NCBI RefSeq assembly: GCF_006704125.1
Contig: NZ_VIGH01000004.1
Location: 445,529-509,528, forward strand
Length of the DNA: 64,000 nucleotides
Direction: 5' to 3'
Source: Rhodococcus spelaei
GTDB taxonomy: Bacteria; Actinomycetota; Actinomycetes; Mycobacteriales; Mycobacteriaceae
Both the position numbers and the translations under genes were made by a program. Below the pieces are notes generated by a model. It was not told the origin of the DNA, searched no databases, and saw only the letters and a program-made list of their open reading frames with translations. Shown in pieces: positions 1 to 9,043 of this stretch; the stretch's first letter is position 1; every line of letters starts with the position of its first letter.

Positions 1-82
1 GAGTCCCGGCGGACGCGGGGCTGAGAGGGGGCTCGCGAGCCCCGACCGTCATACCTGACCCGGATCATGCCGGCGCAGGGAG
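1..82 (+). promoter_or_regulatory. TPP riboswitch (THI element) upstream of thiO
   Basis: The conserved THI-box blocks are readable: GGGGCTGAGAGG near 17-28, then ATACCTGACCCGGAT at 51-65 and ATGCCGGCGCAGGGAG at 67-82. The 5' strand of the outer helix probably starts just outside the window. Elements of this family bind thiamine pyrophosphate and switch off downstream thiamine genes. It ends about a dozen bases before the thiO start, so inhibition of translation initiation is the likely mode. Confidence 0.93.
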
Positions 83-94
83 TGAGGTGGAAGT

Positions 95-1183
95 GTGAGC
101 AGAACAGTCGCGGTGATCGGTGGCGGTGCCATCGGACTGTCCGTCGCGTGGCGCGCGGCCCAGGCGGGGTGGACCGTCACCGTCCACGATCCGGCGGTCG
201 CGTCGGGCGCGTCCTGGGTGGCGGGCGGCATGCTCGCACCGCTGTCCGAGGGCTGGCCCGGTGAGGATGCGGTGCTGGCGGCCGGGGCCGCCTCGCTGCA
301 GCGGTGGCCGGACTTCGGCCGCGAGCTCGAAGCACTGTCCGGGGAGTCCCTGTTCACCTCCGACGGTTCGCTGACGGTCGCGCGGGACGCCGCCGACGCC
401 GCCGACCTGCGCCGTGTCGCGGAATGGCTGGAGACACAGGGGTACCGGCTGGACCTGCTCTCGCGGGCCGAGATTCGCGCGGCCGAGCCGTCACTGGCCC
501 CGGGCATCCGGCTGGCGCTGCTCGCCGCCACCGAGTCCGCCGTCGACAACCGCGCCCTCGTGCGTGCACTGCGCCGGGCCACCGTCGACGCCGGGGTGGC
601 GTTCACCCCGCAGGCCGTCACCGATGTCGACGCGCTCGACGCCGACCAGGTGGTGATCGCCGCGGGCACCGCCGCCGCGCGACTGTGGCCCGGACTGCCG
701 GTTCGACCGGTCAAGGGTGAGATCCTGCGCCTGCACCACCGGCCCGGCGTCGCGCCCGCCCCGACCCGGACCATCCGCGGCAGCGTGCACGGCAGGCCCG
801 TGTACCTGGTGCCGCGCGGCGACGGGATCGTCGTGGGTGCGACGCAGCACGAGTCCGGCGAGGACACCCAGGTCACCGTGGCGGGAGTCCGCGACCTGAT
901 CGCGGACGCGGGGGCGCTCATGCCGAGCATCGGGGAGTACGAGCTGTACGAGACCGCGGCCGGGCTGCGGCCGATGAGCCCGGACAATCTGCCGATCCTC
1001 GGCCGGGTGTCCGACAAGGTGGTGTTGGCCGCGGGGGCCGGACGCAACGGCATCCTGTTGACGCCGCTGTCCGCGGACGCGGTGGTCGCCGAGCTGTCGG
1101 GCACGCCGCTGGCCGAGGCGAAGACCTGTTCCCCCGACCGGTTCGACGGGCTCGGGGCTTCGATCGATCGAGTGAGGAAGTAG
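95..1183 (+). CDS. thiO: Glycine oxidase ThiO (thiamine biosynthesis)
   Basis: FAD-dependent amine oxidase of 362 residues that oxidises glycine to iminoglycine for formation of the thiazole ring. The N-terminus carries the dinucleotide-binding motif VIGGGAIGLSVAW (residues 6-18). The C-terminus has the family segment AAGLRPMSPDNLPILG and GAGRNGILLTP. The GTG start at 95 follows the purine-rich GAGGTGGAAG. It is the first gene of thiO-thiS-thiG; thiS begins at the base after its stop codon. Control is expected from the TPP riboswitch just upstream. Length and motifs are normal for the family. Confidence 0.93.
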   Translation: MSRTVAVIGGGAIGLSVAWRAAQAGWTVTVHDPAVASGASWVAGGMLAPLSEGWPGEDAVLAAGAASLQRWPDFGRELEALSGESLFTSDGSLTVARDAADAADLRRVAEWLETQGYRLDLLSRAEIRAAEPSLAPGIRLALLAATESAVDNRALVRALRRATVDAGVAFTPQAVTDVDALDADQVVIAAGTAAARLWPGLPVRPVKGEILRLHHRPGVAPAPTRTIRGSVHGRPVYLVPRGDGIVVGATQHESGEDTQVTVAGVRDLIADAGALMPSIGEYELYETAAGLRPMSPDNLPILGRVSDKVVLAAGAGRNGILLTPLSADAVVAELSGTPLAEAKTCSPDRFDGLGASIDRVRK

Positions 1184-2165
<982 letters not shown>

Positions 2166-2191
2166 CCCGGATCCGGAGGTAGTCTCGACAG

Positions 2192-3196
2192 GTGGACGAT
2201 CTTCGGAACTCCGACAGCAAGGACGCCGGCCCCGATTTCGAGATGGCGCAGCCGCAGCAGATCGACGTCACGCCCGAAATCGACGAGATCGGCGAACTGC
2301 TCCGCAAGTCCGGGCGGGTGCGCAGCGACGACGGTCCGGACGCGCCGTGGCGGCATGGGTACCCGTACGACAAGAAGATGACCCGCCGCCAGTACGAGCG
2401 GCGCAAGCGGACCCTGCAGATCGAGTTGCTCAAGCTGCAGGCCTGGGTCAAGGAGAACGACGAGAAGATCGTCATCATCTTCGAGGGGCGCGACGCGGCG
2501 GGCAAGGGTGGCGCGATCAAGCGGCTCACCGAACATCTCAACCCTCGTGGCGCCCGGGTGATGGCGCTGGAGAAGCCCACCGAACGCGAGCGGAAGCAGT
2601 GGTACTTCCAGCGGTACGTCGAGCACCTCCCGTCGGGCGGGGAGATCGTGCTGATGGACCGGTCCTGGTACAACCGGGCGGGCGTCGAGCGCGTGATGGG
2701 GTACTGCACGCCGCACGAGTACCTCGAATTCACCCGCTCTGCACCGGAATTCGAGCGGATGCTGGTGCAGTCGGGAATCCACCTGGTCAAGTTCTGGTTC
2801 TCGGTCGGACGCGAGGAGCAGCACGCCCGGTTCGTCGCTCGCAGCACCGACCCGGTCAAACGGTGGAAGCTGTCGCCGACCGACCTCGCCAGCCTCGACA
2901 AGTGGGACGCCTACACCGAGGCGAAGGAGGACATGCTCTTCTACACCGACACCCCGCACGCGCCGTGGACGATCGTCAAGTCGAACGACAAGAAGCGGGC
3001 GCGGCTCGAGGCGATGCGCTGGCTGCTGGCGCGGTTCGACTACACGGACAAGAACGAGCGGGTGGTCGGCACCCCCGACCCGCTGCTGATCGGTCCGGCC
3101 GCAACCGTGTACGACGAGGGCGAGCAGCCCACCAACCACTTCCCGGAGACGACGAACTGGCCCGTCCCGGGCGGCGACGGTCATCGGGCCATCTGA
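2192..3196 (+). CDS. ppk2: Polyphosphate kinase 2 (PPK2 family)
   Basis: Cytosolic PPK2-family kinase of 334 residues, transferring phosphate between polyphosphate and nucleoside diphosphates. Walker A is FEGRDAAGKGG (residues 98-107 region). The lid/Walker B region is EIVLMDRSWYNRAGVERVMG (residues 151-170). The helical TRRQYERRKRTLQIELLKLQ before the P-loop is also characteristic. A charged, disordered extension of about 60 residues precedes the core. GTG at 2192 follows GGAGGT at 2175-2180. Exact subclass and preferred nucleotide cannot be read from the sequence. Confidence 0.9.
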   Translation: MDDLRNSDSKDAGPDFEMAQPQQIDVTPEIDEIGELLRKSGRVRSDDGPDAPWRHGYPYDKKMTRRQYERRKRTLQIELLKLQAWVKENDEKIVIIFEGRDAAGKGGAIKRLTEHLNPRGARVMALEKPTERERKQWYFQRYVEHLPSGGEIVLMDRSWYNRAGVERVMGYCTPHEYLEFTRSAPEFERMLVQSGIHLVKFWFSVGREEQHARFVARSTDPVKRWKLSPTDLASLDKWDAYTEAKEDMLFYTDTPHAPWTIVKSNDKKRARLEAMRWLLARFDYTDKNERVVGTPDPLLIGPAATVYDEGEQPTNHFPETTNWPVPGGDGHRAI

Positions 3197-3287
3197 CCGG
3201 ACTCGGGGTCGCGTCATCCCCAGGGATGACGGACGTCGCGACCTGGGGGCGATGCGCGACGGCACATACTGGTGAATCCTTGACCTC

Positions 3288-4235
3288 ATGATTGAAGTGA
3301 GGGGTTTGACAAAGATATACGGGCCCACGAAGGCGGTCGACGACCTGACCTTCACGGTGAAGCCCGGTATCGTCACCGGATTCCTGGGCCCGAACGGTGC
3401 GGGCAAGTCCACGACCATGCGGATGATCCTCGGCCTCGACCGTCCCACGTCGGGCACCGCGCTGATCGACGGGAAGCCGTACCACGACCTCAAACAGCCG
3501 CTGCGGACGGTCGGCGCGCTACTGGACGCGAAGTGGGTGCACCCCAACAGGTCTGCCAAGGCGCACCTGCAGTGGATGGCCGCCTCCAACGGGCTCCCGT
3601 CGTCGCGTGTCGACGAGGTGCTGCGGTTGGTCGGGCTGACCGAGGTCGCGGGAAAGAAGGCAGGGGGCTTCTCGCTCGGCATGTCGCAGCGGTTGGGACT
3701 CGCGGGCGCACTGCTCGGCGACCCCAAGGTGCTGCTGTTCGACGAACCGGTCAACGGCCTCGACCCCGAGGGCATCGTCTGGATTCGAAAGTTCATGCAG
3801 CGCTTGGCCGCCGAGGGACGGACGGTCCTGGTGTCCAGTCACCTGCTCTCCGAGATGGCGCTCACTGCAGAGCATCTCGTGGTGATCGGCCGGGGACGGC
3901 TGATCTCGGACACCTCGGTCCAGGAGTTCGTCGACCGATCCTCCGAGTCGAGCGTGCGGGTGCGCAGCCCCCAACTCGACGCGCTGCGCAGCCTGCTCAC
4001 CTCGCAGGGGCTGACGGTCCGTGAGGACGGCCGGGACCCGCTCGACGGCCAGGCGCTGGTGGTGCTCGACTCCACCACGGACGCGATCGGTCACCTCGCG
4101 GGTAGCAACGGAATCATCCTGCACGAGTTGTCATCTCAGCGCGGATCGCTCGAAGAGGCGTTCATGAAGCTGACCGGTGACGACGTGCAGTACCACGCTG
4201 CGGGCGTCGAAGAAGTGATGGGAGGGGCGCTCTGA
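3288..4235 (+). CDS. ABC transporter ATP-binding protein (ABC-2 exporter type)
   Basis: ATPase subunit of 315 residues. Walker A is GPNGAGKST (residues 34-42), the signature region is FSLGMSQRLGLAGALL, and Walker B is VLLFDEPVNGLDPEG near residue 150, followed by the switch region VSSHLL. The C-terminal 90 residues form the extra domain common in DrrA/NatA-like ATPases. The permease gene overlaps its stop codon (TGATG), so the two form one transporter. The ligand is unknown; such pairs often serve drug export or resistance. Confidence 0.88.
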   Translation: MIEVRGLTKIYGPTKAVDDLTFTVKPGIVTGFLGPNGAGKSTTMRMILGLDRPTSGTALIDGKPYHDLKQPLRTVGALLDAKWVHPNRSAKAHLQWMAASNGLPSSRVDEVLRLVGLTEVAGKKAGGFSLGMSQRLGLAGALLGDPKVLLFDEPVNGLDPEGIVWIRKFMQRLAAEGRTVLVSSHLLSEMALTAEHLVVIGRGRLISDTSVQEFVDRSSESSVRVRSPQLDALRSLLTSQGLTVREDGRDPLDGQALVVLDSTTDAIGHLAGSNGIILHELSSQRGSLEEAFMKLTGDDVQYHAAGVEEVMGGAL

Positions 4236-5029
4236 TGGGTGTCATGGCAGCGGAACGAATCAAGCTCACTTCGACCAGGTCGCCCTGGTGGTGCACGGTC
4301 GCGATCGTGGTGCTCGGCCTCGGTCTGGCCGCGGTGGTCGGCCTGTCGTCCAAGGCGAGTCTGAACTCGTTCAACTCCCAGGCCGCGGATGGCAAGGAGC
4401 CGGACTTCAAGCCCTTCCTGCCGACAGTCGCCGACTCGATCAACGGGGTGACCGGGTTCGGCGTGCTGGTGCTGATGATCCTGGCCGCCCTGGCGGTGAC
4501 CAGCGAGTACCGCTTCGGCATCATCCGCACCACCTTCCAGGCCGTGCCCAAGCGGGATTCGGTGCTCGTGACCAAGGCCGGACTGATCGGCGCCTTCGGT
4601 GCCGTGCTGACCTTCGTTCTGGCGCTGGGCGCCTTCGCGATCGCCAAGGCGACCGCGGGCAGCGCCGCAGGGGCGGACCTGCACCTGTCCGGCGGCGACG
4701 ACTGGCGGTCCGTCTACGGCGTCCCGATCTTCGCCCTGCTGTGCGTCGTCCTCGCGGTGGCGGTGGGGTCGCTGATCCGGCAGTCGGCCGGCGCGATCAC
4801 CTTGCTGCTGCTGTGGCCGCTGCTGCTCGAGAGCCTGTTCAGCCTGTTCGGGACCTTCGGCGAGAAGGTCCGGCCGTTCCTGCCGTTCGCCAACGCGAAC
4901 CACTTCCTCGGCCAGGACCAGGGCATCGACTGGCATTGGGGTCCGTGGGGCTCGCTGGTGTACTTCGCGGTGGTCGTACTCGCGATCTTCGGTGCGGCGC
5001 TGGTGATGGTGAACCGACGCGACGCGTGA
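4235..5029 (+). CDS. ABC transporter permease (ABC-2 type)
   Basis: Membrane protein of 264 residues with about six predicted hydrophobic segments: residues 15-35, around 70-90, 110-135, 160-180, 185-205 and 238-260. It is the partner of the preceding ATPase, sharing the A of its stop codon. The N-terminal stretch MAAERIKLTSTRSPWW is typical of ABC-2 permeases. There is no separate substrate-binding protein, consistent with an exporter. Confidence 0.82.
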   Translation: MGVMAAERIKLTSTRSPWWCTVAIVVLGLGLAAVVGLSSKASLNSFNSQAADGKEPDFKPFLPTVADSINGVTGFGVLVLMILAALAVTSEYRFGIIRTTFQAVPKRDSVLVTKAGLIGAFGAVLTFVLALGAFAIAKATAGSAAGADLHLSGGDDWRSVYGVPIFALLCVVLAVAVGSLIRQSAGAITLLLLWPLLLESLFSLFGTFGEKVRPFLPFANANHFLGQDQGIDWHWGPWGSLVYFAVVVLAIFGAALVMVNRRDA

Positions 5030-5047
5030 GGCAGCTGCGGCGCCCGT

Positions 5048-5083
5048 GCGCGGTTGACGGGTCCAGGGACCCTCACACCGCGC
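5048..5083. terminator. Bidirectional hairpin between convergent genes
   Basis: The arms GCGCGGT (5048-5054) and ACCGCGC (5077-5083) enclose an inner stem GGGTCC/GGACCC. The structure lies between the ABC permease stop and the end of the minus-strand aminotransferase. No T-tract is present, as is common in high-GC actinobacteria. Confidence 0.5.
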
Positions 5084-6233
5084 TCGAGCGCGCAGCGCTT
5101 TCGGCGATCGCGGTGACCGCCTGCTCGAGCAGTGGTCGCGGCATCGCGAGGTTCAGCCGCACGTGGCCCTGTCCGACGGAGCCGAAGCCGACTCCGTCGG
5201 ACAGGGCCACCTGTGCGTGGTGGAGGAAGTAGGACCGCGGGTCGTCGAGTCGCAACGGGCGCACGTCGAGCCATGAGAAGTAGGTGGCGGCGGGGTGGCT
5301 GAAGCCGATCTCCGGCGCGATCTCAGGCAGCATGCGGGCGACGAGGTCACGATTGCCTTCGAGATACGAGACCACTTCGTCGAGCCACAGCCGGCCTTCT
5401 CGGTAGGCGGCGACCGTCGCGATCGCTCCGAGGGTGGCACAGCCGTGCGTGATGTAGTCGTGCAGCCGGCCGAGTGTTCTGCGGTCGGCGTCGTTGCCGA
5501 CGACGATCTGGGCGCACTTGAGGCCCGCCAGGTTGAAGCCCTTCGATGCGGAGGTCGCGGTCAAAGCGTGGGCGGCGGCGATCTCGCTGATCGACGCGTA
5601 GGGGATGTGGCGCCCGCCGCCGTACATCACCGGCGCGTGGATCTCGTCGGCGAAGACCCTACCGCCGTGATAGTCGACGATCTCGGCGATCGCGTCCAAT
5701 TCTGCGCGGGTGTACACCTTGCCGATCGGGTTGTGAGGATTGCACAGGACCAGGATTCCGCCCCCGGCGCGGAAGGCCGCGGCGATACCGTCGAGGTCCA
5801 CGGCCCACGACTGCCGGTCCCGGATCATCGGCACCTCGATCACCTCACGCCCGAGCACGGCGGACAGCCCGAAGAACGGACCGTATGCCGGCGTCATCAC
5901 GACGACCTTCGCTTCCGGCGGGGTGAGCACGCGCAACGCGAGCTCGCAGGCGAGGATCACATCCGCGGTGGGTAGCACGTCCTCCGGCGGAATCGTCCAG
6001 TCGTAGCGGGTGGACATCCATTCGCTCGTCGCGCATTGCAGTTCCTGCTCGAGCCACGACGGTAGATATCCGAGCAGTCCACTGCCTACGCTGCCGTGCA
6101 GTGCACGGGTCACCGCTGGCGGCACCCCGAAGTCCATCTCGGCGACGAAGGCGCCCAGCGCCTCGGGGTACTTGCTCCACTTCAGCCCGCCGGTGGCGCG
6201 GAGTTGGGTGGCGGTGACAGTGTCGAAACTCAT
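5073..6233 (-). CDS. MalY/PatB-type PLP enzyme (aminotransferase class I/II fold, possible C-S lyase)
   Basis: PLP-dependent fold-type I protein of 386 residues. The cofactor lysine is K231 in SASKGFNLAGLK. NPHNPIGK (165-172) and FADEIHAP (194-201) are the other cofactor and substrate signatures; the DEIH form is typical of the MalY/PatB cystathionine beta-lyase-like branch. ATG at 6233 overlaps the stop codon of the regulator gene (ATGA), so the two are co-transcribed and divergent from the permease gene. The reaction could be C-S lysis of a sulfur amino acid or transamination; sequence alone does not decide. Confidence 0.82.
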   Translation of the reverse strand: MSFDTVTATQLRATGGLKWSKYPEALGAFVAEMDFGVPPAVTRALHGSVGSGLLGYLPSWLEQELQCATSEWMSTRYDWTIPPEDVLPTADVILACELALRVLTPPEAKVVVMTPAYGPFFGLSAVLGREVIEVPMIRDRQSWAVDLDGIAAAFRAGGGILVLCNPHNPIGKVYTRAELDAIAEIVDYHGGRVFADEIHAPVMYGGGRHIPYASISEIAAAHALTATSASKGFNLAGLKCAQIVVGNDADRRTLGRLHDYITHGCATLGAIATVAAYREGRLWLDEVVSYLEGNRDLVARMLPEIAPEIGFSHPAATYFSWLDVRPLRLDDPRSYFLHHAQVALSDGVGFGSVGQGHVRLNLAMPRPLLEQAVTAIAESAARSSAV

Positions 6234-7009
6234 CTGCCGGCCCCGTCTGTGTCCTGGTCCGTGCTGTTGTCCGGCTCGCCGAGTTCGTTGAGATAGTTGT
6301 AGACGGTGAACCGCGAGACATGGAGGGCGTCGGCGACCTGCCGGACCGCGCCGCGCAGTTCGAACACGCCGCGTTCCTTCAGCGCAGCCACCACCGCGAC
6401 CTTGTGTGCCTTGCGCATGGCCTCGACCGGGACCTCGGCGGCGGCGACCTGCCTGCCGATCATCATCGCCGCGAACGAGTCGACATCCTCGGTGAAGTTG
6501 GCCTGCTCGTAGCTGCGGCTCGTCGCGGGCACCCGCGGGGCGGCCGGGGCGGGGGACCTCACGGGCTCGCGCGGTTCGTGGCCGAGCATCGAGGAGACCA
6601 CTCGCTCGACCGACTGCCAGAGGGACAGTTCGGTGTTGACACACAGGGCGGCGACCGCGGTGCCCGCGATGTCGCGCACCACCAGGGCGGAGGAGCGGAT
6701 CCACCGGCCGTCGGACAGCGTGCTCTCGTACCCGTAGATGCGGTCGTCCTCGGCGCCAGTGATCCGTTCGACGAGGATGTCCGCGGCCGTGCCGCCGACG
6801 GTGCGACCGGTGACGGAGCCGCTCACCGCGATGACGGAATTGGGAAGACGTGAGAGGTCGTGCAGCACGACCTCGGTGCCGAACGGCAGTGCGTGACCGA
6901 GCACGTCGACGATGCCCTCGAGTACGACGAGTAATCGCTCGCCGTCGAGTGTGCGGCCGAGGGCGCCGAGATCGGCACCGAGATCGGACTGTCCGGTCCA
7001 CTCCGTCAT
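6230..7009 (-). CDS. YheO/DauR-family transcriptional regulator (PAS-like sensor plus HTH)
   Basis: Regulator of 259 residues. The N-terminal PAS-like YheO domain (about residues 20-130, containing LGHALPFGTEVVLHDLS and VAALCVNTELS) is followed by a linker and a C-terminal helix-turn-helix (GAVRQVADALHVSRFTVYNYL, about 219-239). Related proteins such as DauR of Pseudomonas respond to amino acids and control amino-acid catabolism. Here it is coupled to the PLP enzyme and lies next to an 11-bp inverted repeat (7068-7102) that is a natural operator candidate. Confidence 0.85.
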   Translation of the reverse strand: MTEWTGQSDLGADLGALGRTLDGERLLVVLEGIVDVLGHALPFGTEVVLHDLSRLPNSVIAVSGSVTGRTVGGTAADILVERITGAEDDRIYGYESTLSDGRWIRSSALVVRDIAGTAVAALCVNTELSLWQSVERVVSSMLGHEPREPVRSPAPAAPRVPATSRSYEQANFTEDVDSFAAMMIGRQVAAAEVPVEAMRKAHKVAVVAALKERGVFELRGAVRQVADALHVSRFTVYNYLNELGEPDNSTDQDTDGAGR

Positions 7010-7067
7010 GGCGATTCCACTCCTGTCGGGGGCGCGCGTGTCAGCGATGCGCGAAGCTAAACAAATC

Positions 7068-7102
7068 TCAACATGAAGAGGAGGAACTCGACTTCATGTT
7101 GA
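7068..7102. promoter_or_regulatory. Inverted-repeat operator candidate in divergent promoter region
   Basis: Perfect 11-bp arms TCAACATGAAG (7068-7078) and CTTCATGTTGA (7092-7102) are separated by 13 bases. The sequence is markedly AT-richer than its surroundings. It sits between the divergent regulator and permease genes, upstream of the permease promoter, so it is likely bound by the YheO-type regulator. Confidence 0.6.
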
Positions 7103-7136
7103 AGAACGTAGCAAATCGAGGCAAATTATGTGGCCC

Positions 7137-7166
7137 TTGACACATTCCGAGGGCACTGCTCATACT
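7137..7166 (+). promoter_or_regulatory. Putative sigma-70-type promoter of the APC permease
   Basis: TTGACA (7137-7142) and CATACT (7161-7166) are spaced by 18 bases, about 40 bases upstream of the permease start. This is the best -35/-10 pair in the divergent region. Confidence 0.5.
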
Positions 7167-7206
7167 TCACGCAACATTCCTCCACTGAATTCAACAAGGA
7201 GTTGAG

Positions 7207-8610
7207 ATGATGGGTGCTCCGTCCGCTGCCACCACAGCGGAATCCAACCTGAAGCGCTCGATCACCCTGCCGCAGGCGCTGGGCATCACGTTCCACCAGA
7301 TCGTCGGTGCCGGGATCCTTGCCATCCTCGGCTCCGCCATCTCGCTCACCGGCGGGGGCGTACCGCTGGCCATCGTGATCACCGCGGTGGCGCTGCCCCT
7401 GGCGAGCATGCCCTACGCCGCCATGGCGTCCGCGCTGCCCACCGCAGGCGGCATGTACCGCTACGCCGCGCGGGTCGTCCACCCCGCCCTCGGCTTCCTG
7501 AACCTGAGCTTCGTCGTGCTCGGCCAGATCACGGTCGGCGTCTTCGGTCTCACCGCGGGCATCTACCTGGAGAGCCTCAACTCGTGGTTCAACCCACGGT
7601 GGGTCGCGGTCACCTTGATCCTGGTGTTCTTCGTCGTCAACCTGCTCGGGGCCTCATTCTCCGCCCGGGTCGGGATCGCACTCGCGGGCGTCATGCTCGC
7701 CGCCTACGCGGTCTTCGTGGTCGCGGGCTTCCTCGACATCGACTGGGCCGACTATCCCGCCGTCCTGCCCGACGGCATCGGCGGCCTGCTCCAGACGTCC
7801 GCGCTGCTGACCTTCGTGCTCGGCGGAGGCACGTTCATCGCCGAACTCGGCGGCGAGATGAAGAACCCCGGGCGGGCCATCCCGATCTCGATCGTCGGCG
7901 GCACCCTCTTCGCCGGGGTCATCTACATCCTGCTCGCCATTCCGGCAGTCGGTGTGCTGCCGATTCCCGAGGTCGCAGGCAAGCCGCTGTCCGTGGTGGC
8001 GAGCGAGGTGCTTCCGCACCCGATGTTCGTCTTCTTCGTCATCGGTGGCAGCCTCGTCGCCGCGGTCGGCAGTATGAACGCGTCCATGACCTGGGGTACC
8101 AAGGGGCTGCTGATCGCGATCGGGGACGGCTGGTTCCCGGCCGGGTTCGGGGCCGTGAACAAGCGCTTCGGCACACCGCACTACCTGCTCGTAGCGGTGA
8201 CGCTGGTCGGGCTCGCACCCGTCGTGCTCGGATACGGCATCGAGGACATCGCCAAAGGGGTGTCGGCTTTCCTTGCGCTGGCGATCATCATCCTGGTCGG
8301 CGCATCCCTGCGACTGCGACGCCGGCGTCCGGACCTGTTCGAGGCGGCGCCCTTCCGGCTGCCGTGGGCGGTGCATGTCGGGCTGTCGATCTTCTCGGTA
8401 CCGGTACTCGGCATCACCACGTACCTGTTGCTCACCCACCTGTCCCCGGTTGCCGCGATCGGCCTGCTCGTGTGGCTCGCGGCCTGCGGGATCTGGTTCT
8501 GCGTGCGCTACCCGCGAATTCGGCCGATGCTGATGGAACGCTCGCGTGTGCTCCTGACGCCGCCGGGCGTGCCTGCCATCGGCGATGTCGCCGTTGCCGT
8601 GGCGAACTGA
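7207..8610 (+). CDS. APC-superfamily amino acid permease
   Basis: Polytopic inner-membrane transporter of 467 residues with about 12 hydrophobic segments. The N-terminal GITFHQIVGAGILAILG is the first APC helix with its unwound glycine motif. GGGTFIAELGGEMKNPGRAIP is the conserved segment after helix 6. ATG at 7207 (or 7210) follows AAGGAG. It is the first gene of the rightward arm of the regulated locus, so uptake of the amino acid or amine handled by the neighbouring enzymes is the likely role. Substrate unknown. Confidence 0.87.
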   Translation: MMGAPSAATTAESNLKRSITLPQALGITFHQIVGAGILAILGSAISLTGGGVPLAIVITAVALPLASMPYAAMASALPTAGGMYRYAARVVHPALGFLNLSFVVLGQITVGVFGLTAGIYLESLNSWFNPRWVAVTLILVFFVVNLLGASFSARVGIALAGVMLAAYAVFVVAGFLDIDWADYPAVLPDGIGGLLQTSALLTFVLGGGTFIAELGGEMKNPGRAIPISIVGGTLFAGVIYILLAIPAVGVLPIPEVAGKPLSVVASEVLPHPMFVFFVIGGSLVAAVGSMNASMTWGTKGLLIAIGDGWFPAGFGAVNKRFGTPHYLLVAVTLVGLAPVVLGYGIEDIAKGVSAFLALAIIILVGASLRLRRRRPDLFEAAPFRLPWAVHVGLSIFSVPVLGITTYLLLTHLSPVAAIGLLVWLAACGIWFCVRYPRIRPMLMERSRVLLTPPGVPAIGDVAVAVAN

Positions 8611-8671
8611 TCCCTCGAATCCCTTGACACCAACATTTTTCGGTAACAACAACCCATGAAGGAGTATCGCC

Positions 8672-8962
8672 ATGTGGATCGTCCGGATGCGATTCGAGAC
8701 CGCCCTCGACGAGGCCGAACAGGAGAAGCTGTCCCGCGCGGGGCTGCCGAAGTTCCGTGCCCTCGAAGGGCTACTGCAGAAGTACTACGTGCGCAACCGT
8801 GACGCGGGTGTGGTCGGCGGCGTCTACCTGTTCGAATCGAAAGAGGCCGCCCAGGCGTACATCGACGGCCCGATCGTCGCCAGCGTCGGCGAGCGGTTCC
8901 GGGTGGTCGGCGACGTCGAGATCGAACTCCTCGAAGTGGAAATGACCCTCGACGAGGCCTGA
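8672..8962 (+). CDS. YdhR-like / antibiotic biosynthesis monooxygenase-fold small protein
   Basis: Protein of 96 residues with the alternating strand pattern of the dimeric alpha/beta barrel fold: MWIVRMRFET at the start, FRALEGLLQKYYVRN, GGVYLFESKEAAQAYIDGP, and a final strand before ELLEVEM. It resembles YdhR-type putative monooxygenases. AAGGAG precedes the ATG. It lies between permease and CoA ligase on the same strand. An enzymatic role (oxygenation or isomerisation of a small substrate) is inference; no cofactor motif is visible. Confidence 0.7.
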   Translation: MWIVRMRFETALDEAEQEKLSRAGLPKFRALEGLLQKYYVRNRDAGVVGGVYLFESKEAAQAYIDGPIVASVGERFRVVGDVEIELLEVEMTLDEA

Positions 8963-8974
8963 CGGCCGGGCGGC

Positions 8975-9003
8975 GACGGCGCGGGCAACGGGCCCGCGCC
9001 GTC
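8975..9003. terminator. GC-rich hairpin after the YdhR-like gene
   Basis: The arms GACGGCGCGGGC (8975-8986) and GCCCGCGCCGTC (8992-9003) are perfectly complementary around a 5-base loop. The hairpin separates the small gene from the CoA ligase and may attenuate or terminate transcription. No T-run follows. Confidence 0.5.
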
Positions 9004-9043
9004 ACCGCCGTTCACCGATCCTGCACGGAAGAAGGACCCGACG

